Part shown: piece by piece, positions 57,149-64,000 of the stretch
Layout: each line of letters starts with the position of its first letter
How positions within the stretch are numbered: position 1 is the stretch's first letter
Source: Macrocystis pyrifera
Lineage: Eukaryota; Sar; Phaeophyceae; Laminariales; Laminariaceae
Assembly: GCA_031763025.1 (NCBI GenBank)
Contig: JASSKH010000006.1
Coordinates: 6,321,691-6,385,690, forward strand
Direction: 5' to 3'
Length of the DNA stretch: 64,000 nucleotides
Made by a program: the position numbers and the translations under genes
Notes under the pieces: model-generated
Database searches by the model: none
Told to the model about the DNA's origin: nothing
Seen by the model: only the letters and a program-made list of their open reading frames with translations

Positions 57149-60100
57149 TTACTCTAAATCGCACGGCCTAAGGAGGCGGTACGTGCGGGCAGCGCCTGGG
57201 CCCGATCGTCGAGCTTCGATGATGTAGAGTCCGGCGTTGGGAATCTTCCCTATGTTGGTCATCTGGTCCAGACCCAAACCCGAGAGGGAGAGCAGCAGGA
57301 TCCGGAGAGTCCTATGGAACAGGGCAGAACAAGGAGTTCAAAGGTTTGTGTTGGTAAGGTGTGTACGTCCGGGTGCACGGGTAGCCTACCCGGGTACAAA
57401 CAAACCACCTACCCTACTACATTTCACCTTTGGAAGAGTAGGATCGCGCTGGAAGCAAGGGTTCGTTACTTCCGCGACATCATGGATATTGTTGGATCAC
57501 GTGGACTCAAGGTAAAGCCGGAACGTTCCATTTCATCTTCTCGCGTCAACGCACAGAGCTTGATGGTGGTTACCATACCATACCGTGGTACTCACAGCAC
57601 ATACTACTGCTGTAACTGCCGTGCATGTTTTCCCGTAGCAAGACCCTGCACTCCGAGAATGTCCGCGCATGTCCGCGCCGGGCTGTCGTTGGGATACAAC
57701 GACAGCATGCGCACGTTTCCACGCGAAGGACTCGCTTAGTGCCATGAGTTGCATACGAATTACAATTTACCTGCCATGGCTAACGATGAGGTTCGTGTCG
57801 TGTCCCCTGTCCAAGCAGGCCTCCAAAGCTTCGCTGGCACGAGCCTGGACCTCAAGGAGGCTCTCTCCTCCTTTCGCAGCCCTTCCGAAGGCAGATACAA
57901 AAACAGGAAGCGGAGCGAACATGATACAAAATCAGCAAATCAGGGCCCTCCTTCGCGTTAAATGTTGCAACAATCGCGGCGGCGATCTCTGACACCGCAG
58001 GTCGTTGTATTGTACTGCTGGAACATTCTACCATGCGGAGCGGTAGCCAGAGAGAACAAAAAAACGCAGGTGAGAATACTTGCGACAGAGTTCCTTACGG
58101 TTAGTATATATTTGTATGACGGTCCACTCCCGTTCACGGCGCGTCTCAGGACCACCACTGATCTCAAAGCTTTGGAAAAAAAGGTTTTCATAGCACACTA
58201 TTAACAGTAGTACCTTCCTTTTCCGCGGTTCTCGACCTACAGTAAGAGTCTCTATATGACTCAATGGATACACCGGAGTGTTGAAAATGCTGACACGTCT
58301 TAATACCTACAAGTGATTATATTTCTGTAGCCGAAGAAGTGTATGTACCATACCTGGTACACCAGATTGGTATACATCATACATGATACACCGGGTGTGC
58401 TGCAACTGCAACGTACGTACGTACCGTCGTATCACACGTGCGGTAGGATAACACATCCCCTGCCATCAATTTCCGAGCCGATTATCTCGATAACATAGCA
58501 AAGGAGGCACACACAACGCACGACTAACAAGGTGACTTCGACAAGGTGTAGTCGAGACCTTTCCAGAGATCACTGCTCGGCGTTGGCACTAGACCATCCC
58601 CAAGGTCGGCAGAATCAGATCGGAAGCTACAGTAGTCCATGGGGGTGTGTGTTATCTTGCGTGCTATACGGCATGCCGGTACCGTACACACCCCCCCCAC
58701 TCTGACGATTTTCAAACCTGGATTTCTCGCCAACGGGGAGGGCGTACTGAGTACGCCGAGCGATGCGTCTATGCAGCCTTCTCGACGAAATATTTCCAAC
58801 GCCACCATTTTCATTGTGTGTGTCCCCCTTAAGGCCTGTTTTGTAGGAAACCAGCTTTGAAAGTTGTGCGAGGGTGTGTGTTATCTTGCGTGTTATACGG
58901 TACGTGCGCACCGTACTACAGCAGTACATGGCCTGGTAGTATTCACCGAACGGTAGTCAAAGGAAGCAACGGTCACCTGTCAAAGTTTCCGTCGTCCCAA
59001 GCAGCCTTGAGCGAAGCCAGTCTGGTGTTCCAAGGCTCGAGTGCAGAGTCCTGGCCCTCCAGCTCCCCCCAGGACAGTTCATCAAGATTTTCAAAATTCC
59101 TTACAAGCACCTGTTAGTACACAAAAGCAGAAAGATCAGGGTGCGTTGTAAAGTCCGGTAGGTATAACATCAAAATTGAAAAATCTTGCCGATCAACATG
59201 TGCCAAATTTAACCGCCGGGGATGGGATACAAATACCACATGATACCGTGATATACGCTGCAGAAGTCGTGGTGAAAATATATGGGACACATAGTAGCAG
59301 GCACAACACGCTAGCGATAGCGCACCTCCTGGGACAAACTCAAGATCCGAGGGACGGCACACAAAACAAAAATGGCGGCGTTGGGAAGATCTCGTCGAGA
59401 TGGGTCCGTAAAACCCCCGCTCGACGTCCACATTCTCCCTGCTGTCGAGCAGATCAGCGATGGAAATCGTCCAAAGAGGAAACCTATCTTCATATGTTAC
59501 GCCCGATACATGTCCTTCGTATCAGGTATCAGGTATGCGGTATAATTTTTCGCGTGTTCTTCGTGAATGTACGTACAGCGCTGAGACTTTCTGGAAAGTT
59601 CTGACACGTACGGTTCAAAACCCACACAACAGCAGTGTTCACCGTTCCCTTTTGGGTACTGGTACCGAGGCTACTACCAGGTATTTTGTAACAGATACTT
59701 TCATCGAGGCGTCTCGTAGTTTAGACTGTTTTGTGACCACGAGCGAGATTCCAGGGAAATGAGCGTCATGGACCGTCAATCTCCGATCACAAATGCCAGC
59801 CATGAAGATACGTTAACCAACGTCCGGTCTATGAGATCCGCCATCACTGATGGACCTTCATAATGATTGACGTTCGGGCCATGAAGTCCGAACGCGCCAG
59901 GGAGGAAAGGGTCCTTCATGGAAGAACCCGCACTCTCACAATTGCTATAAGTTCTCTCCTTGCGAGACGCGAGGGAGGCTTGTGGAGGCACCTCCTTGCC
60001 ACATATCACGAAGGAAAACGTGCACGTCAAGGCCTCGGCCAACACCGTCAAAGACGAAGACAAGGCCGACACCGGCAACGGAGCCACCCTCCATATTGGC

Positions 60101-63100
60101 GTCGACGAGTACTGAACTCTGATAAAACAAACAAAAACAAAGAAAGGAAAATGGGCAAGAAAAAAGGCAGCAAATCCTACGTCGCAGCGGTAGCTTCGGC
60201 GTGCCGTAAAACTGTAACGCCCGACCAGGGAGCGCCTTCCGGCTTCGCCTCGCCCAGCACCCCGCCCCCCACCCAAACCTCGAGCACCCCGGCTCCGACG
60301 CAGGGGAGGGGAACCCCAGCCACCCGCACCCCAGCTGCACGCCCGGACCAAACCATGTCGTCCAACAGATTCCCTAACCCTCGCGCAATCGTGGCGAATC
60401 TGTTGGACGACATGGTTTGGTCCGGGCGTGCAGCTGGGGTGCGGGTGGCTGGGGTTCTCCTCCCCTGCGTCGGAGCCGGGGTGGTCGAGGTCCGGGTGGG
60501 GGGCGGGGTGCTGGGCGAGGCGAAGCCGGAAGGCGCTCCCTGGTCGGGCGTTACAGTTCTACGGCCCGCCGATTTGTTTTTGTTTGTTTTATCAGAGTTC
60601 AGTACTCGTCGACGCCAATGTGGAGGGTGGCTCCGTTGCCGGTGTCGGCCTTGTCTTTGTCTTTGACGGGGTTGGCCGAGGCCTTGACGTGCATGTTTTC
60701 CTTCGTGATATGTGGCAAGGAGGTGCCTCCACAAGCCTCCCTCGCGTCTCGCAAGGAGAGAACTTATAGCAATTGTGAGAGTGCGGGTCCTTCCATGAAG
60801 GACCCTTTCCTCCCTGGCGCGTTCGGACTTCATGGCCCGAACGTCAACCATTATGAAGGTCCATCAGTGATGGCGGATCTCATAGACCGGACGTTGGTTA
60901 ACGTATCTTCATGGCTGGCATTTGTAATCGGAGATTGACGGTATCTACGTACCCTGTCCTCCACATCAAGGTGATATTAAACGTGAATGTCTTCATTGTC
61001 ATCGCGAGTATTCCTGGTATGCATCATTTGCACGTAGATAACAAGCAGTACTTTCATACCTGCGCCTTCTCGGAAAAGGAGTCTGCTGCTGGCGACGCTC
61101 CCTTGAGCGACGACGACGAGGCCTCTCCACCTCTTGGTATCGTTGGCATCCCGTTCTCCTCGGCTCGCTCCACACACTTCACGTTCATCTCGGCGATTTG
61201 CATCGCAGTCTGAACAAGAAACCATAAAAACAAACAGGGAAAACAAAAAAGTGTGGGCGGGATGTTAATTCAATACCACGTAGCACAGCAGGGTAGCATA
61301 CATCTAAATAGTGAATTCGTAGCGAGCGCGCCTCAACCAACTGGCCACCACCCCGGAACAAGTAACATGAGACATCGACAACAGCAGATAGAATATATGT
61401 ACAATAGTTGACAGCGGTTGACGGCGTGTTCTGTCGTTTCAAGAAATTGTTGATGCGTTGATACCCTATGTTTGTCTGATGTACACATCTATCCCTTCTA
61501 TTAATAGATTAATAGCACCGCAGTCAGTCCCGTGGTGTAGGGGACAACTTCAGAAGTACTTATACAAGAATTTCAGTTGTTTGGCCCCAAAACCGGACCA
61601 CACTCAGCAGTCCGAAGCAGTCCGAAGCAGTCCGAAGCAGTCCGAAAAGGGGACACGTCGATCGCGCAAAGCCAAGAAGAGGGCCAATGATAATCTTCGC
61701 AGCTATTGACGCCCTCGCGCTGGATCTAATACAGCAAACAAGACCACAGGGCGATCATACGCTTTCCACGTGGGTTACTCAAACGCGCACACAAGGGACG
61801 GCAACCTTTGCAGCGGCAGGTACTGGTGTACAGGAGTATTAATAGTTTAGTAATATGTTCAACATATTCAACATATCATTAATAATGGTAATAACCTACG
61901 TACGAGTATGCGGTAGGCACCGTAGGAAAACTTCGTCTATATTGGATTGCTGACGACCTGGGCTACACGGGTATATGTAACATACGAGATTTTAAAAGTC
62001 GTTCAACATATCCCGCGTCGACCCGACCAACGTACAACATGGTAACGGACGGGATCATACGTGTCGTATGGAATTTTGGGAGTGATACTTTTTGTACCAC
62101 GGAACAGACATCATGTGTCACCTTAATCTCAGTGCAGCATGGAATATCAGAGGTGAATTCACCAGCGCAGCGCAGAAGAAGACCCTATGACTTGAAATCA
62201 TACAAACAAAATCAGCACGAAAAAGTATATCAGTCGGGTTTAGCCCAAGGACATTTACGACGAAAAGGAGCTTTTAATATTTTATAAATTATAATATAAA
62301 TCTTGATACTTGGGTACAGGTTCCTCGTACGTGCTACTGACTACTGCTGTTACTTACCAGGTACCAGGCGTACCAGTACTTATTAATAGTACAAGTAAGT
62401 ACATACGAGTACTGCTGCCGCCGTATCATACCTGCCGTGAGCCGTGAGCCCGTGAGATCGGTCGACCTTCGGAAAAGTGTGTCGCAAGCCGCAAGCCGCA
62501 AGCCGCAAGAAACGCTGTCTGTCGCTTGAGCGTTCAACTAAAAACTAAACACGCCGCCCAGACACCAGACGACCAAGTTCGGAATACTGCTGATGAGGGA
62601 TAGACGATACAAAAACTGGTGTTGTAGCCACGCGCATCGGATATCCATGGTGCGGTTCTCGAGCCCTCCGACTCCTGGAAAAAGCAAGGCCGGTGAACTA
62701 CAAAATACAGCAGCGTGCGTCTCACCTCGTGCGCGCGATGGAGGGAGCTCGCGGTGACGGTGTCGAACGGGACGTTGCGCACAAACCGTCCGAGACCTGC
62801 CGCCTGCGATAGTCCAGCGGCATTTAAGTGCGCGTTCACCCCTCGCCCTTGCAGCTTCCCCGCCGCGTTCATGTCCGTCTGCCCGTGTCGCACCAGGAAC
62901 AGCAGCTGCGAGGTCGTGGTGGCTCGGGCGTGCCCGTTCAAGGGCACCCCGGCTGGGGCGTTAGAGCGAGACCCTTTGCTTCAGCTTGCGAGGAGATCGA
63001 GCCGTGATTATCGCCGAGTTTGTTGCTGTCGGTGCTGTTGTTGTTGTTGTTGCTGGTGAGGAATGTCTTCGAGGTCTCGCTGCTGGTGTCACCGTTGAGG

Positions 63101-63420
63101 CAGCTGGACGGGGTGGCGCAAGGAGAGGGGGCCCATCGCTTTGCAAAGATGGGGTGGAGGGTCTCGAAAGTGGCATCCAAGCTCGTCGCGGAGCTCGCAG
63201 CGGCGCTATTGTTGGTCACCGGGGGAAACCAGCGATAGAGGGCCTCGTCGGCTTCGTTCGCCGTCGATACTACCGGGAGCTTCTCCGGCTTGCGCTTCTC
63301 CATGATGATCACAGGAATCTGAGGGTTCAAAGCAACACGCGCGCCACGGTTGTGGTTGGGGAAGGAGACTTCCAATCTCTTCGTCTTGACGGATCGGAGC
63401 GCTCGCATCGTGGATGCCAT
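57149..63420 (-). CDS. Histidine phosphatase (phosphoglycerate mutase-like), complete, six exons
   Basis: Exons on the minus strand: 63420-63093, 62952-62726, 61209-61060, 59110-58977, 57881-57771 and 57311-57149 (TAA). All phases agree and branch-point words are clear (CTCTAACGCCCCAG, GTACTAACAG); 370 residues. The second exon has LLFLVRHGQTDMNAAGKLQG: the His of RHG is the phosphorylated residue of the family. Next come a TAMQIAEMN helix after SSLHRAHE, LDELSWGELEGQD, then GGESLLEVQARASEAL and LIVSHGRTLR with the second catalytic His. The family covers phosphoglycerate mutases, fructose-2,6-bisphosphatases and broad phosphatases; the substrate cannot be told. The N-terminal 110 residues (MASTMRALRSVKTKRLEVSF onward, Ser/Asn-rich end) are extra and could hold a targeting signal. 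The frame is open upstream of 63420, so an earlier Met is possible. Intron three carries a long palindrome. Confidence 0.93.
59772..60942. mobile_element. Long palindrome (foldback element) of 1.17 kb in an intron
   Basis: Ends ACCGTCAATCTCCGAT and ATCGGAGATTGACGGT. The left arm to about 60372 and the right arm from about 60396 are near-identical inverted copies, meeting at CAGATTCCCTAACCC/GGCGAATCTG. The left arm has about 60 extra bases near 60140-60200 (GGAAAATGGGCAAGAAAAAA onward). Each arm opens an inward frame (MKSERAREERVLHGRTRTLT), so the plus frame (59863-60666) and the minus frame (60851-60177) are almost the same protein start. It is in the third intron of the phosphatase gene. No target duplication or transposase found. 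Confidence 0.85.
61606..61645 (+). repeat. Decamer tandem repeat, four units
   Basis: Four perfect units of AGCAGTCCGA in the second intron of the phosphatase gene. Confidence 0.9.
62482..62512 (+). repeat. Heptamer tandem repeat GCCGCAA
   Basis: Four units of GCCGCAA/GCCGCAA-like sequence (CGCAAGCCGCAAGCCGCAAG), intronic. Confidence 0.75.
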
Positions 63421-64000
63421 GGTATCACGGTTGTCAGTTTTGCTGTTACGTAGCGCGTTGTTGTGCTGTGTGGCAAAGGGTGTGTGTGTCGGAGGGGGGG
63501 GTGTGGGGTAAATCTTGTTGCGGGCGACGTCATCTGGCTGACCAATTGCCCGTCTCCAAATTTGCGAGCTACGGTTGAATCCGCGAGCTGTCCGATCGAA
63601 ACTATCGACAGCAGGCTGGCGGATAGGCCTGGATAGGCCAACCACAAACCTTCCTTGGTGGGGGCACACGAGCCGACCCAGAGAAAACGTTTTATCTCGA
63701 TTGCGAATTCTACAGCACTTCAACAATGACAAAACATGATGAGAGTTGTCCTGAGCTCTGGACCAATTGAACTGCTTGAGGCTGGGTTTCCGGCGAAGAG
63801 CAAACTTCAGCCACGTGCGAGTACAACACAACTTTAGCATGACTGACCGAGCTGTATGGCTGTCTGTGGCGAAGGGATGGGAGAGCCACCCACAATAGGG
63901 CACGCCTCAATAAACTGACAGTCCGCCTGCGACTGAATACCGGTACTTTTACCTTTGACACAAGTCTGTGACACAGAACAAAAAGCTCACACAGAACAAC
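63421..64000 (-). promoter_or_regulatory. Region upstream of the phosphatase start
   Basis: Should hold the promoter of the minus-strand phosphatase gene if the start at 63420 is right. The minus strand stays open back to 63903, with several Met codons. No TATA box or initiator can be assigned with confidence. Confidence 0.3.

Noticed and set aside
59863-60666. 267-codon open frame as a nested gene
   Set aside because: It runs from one arm of a palindrome through the centre into the complement of the same sequence; openness in both directions is forced by symmetry.

Overview
This is a eukaryotic nuclear window with GT-AG introns, very long introns and intergenic stretches, and many mobile-element relics. 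The retrotransposon fragments, the tRNA-derived repeats and the habit of dense short motifs (TACCWGGTA, TATTAATA, ACAGCAGT) look to me like a brown alga of the Ectocarpus type. That placement rests on recognition of repeat families and cannot be proved from the window alone.

Reading left to right: (1) 823-8613, minus strand: the 5' part of a replicative DNA ligase I gene (LIG1). Eight exons with matching splice phases run from a PIP-box-like start through an acidic, lysine-rich disordered region into the DNA-binding domain; the catalytic exons lie beyond the left edge. (2) About 8.6-20 kb: no convincing gene; foldback elements, a TIR element and SINE-like repeats. (3) About 21.3-32.7 kb, plus strand: a BRAP2 (BRCA1-associated protein) E3 ubiquitin ligase gene with RRM-like end, RING, UBP-type zinc finger and coiled coil. 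(4) 32.7-38.2 kb: an LTR retrotransposon deletion derivative flanked by a 4-bp target duplication, plus tRNA-derived SINE copies. (5) 38240-41645, plus strand: a small three-exon gene of unknown function whose second intron carries a transposon nested within another. (6) 41.6-47 kb: LINE-like relic, SINE, a second copy of the TIR element. (7) 47001-50724, plus strand: a four-exon gene for a Ser/Asp/Glu-rich protein of unknown function. (8) 50.7-57.1 kb: a hAT-type non-autonomous element with a near-perfect 8-bp target duplication and a LINE relic split by an LTR and by a tRNA-headed SINE. (9) 57149-63420, minus strand: a complete six-exon histidine-phosphatase (phosphoglycerate mutase-like) gene with a 1.17-kb palindrome in its third intron.

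The genes are unrelated in function (DNA replication/repair, ubiquitin signalling, phosphate metabolism), as expected for a eukaryotic chromosome; no operon-like or defence-like cluster is visible. The exon models were built by joining protein-family matches with splice sites whose phases agree. Three coding regions change frame at or near G/C homopolymers, which more likely reflects run-length errors or polymorphism than biology. The most unusual signals are the strong over-representation of short palindromic words, the intronic long palindrome, and the repeated duplication of splice junctions in the BRAP2 gene.
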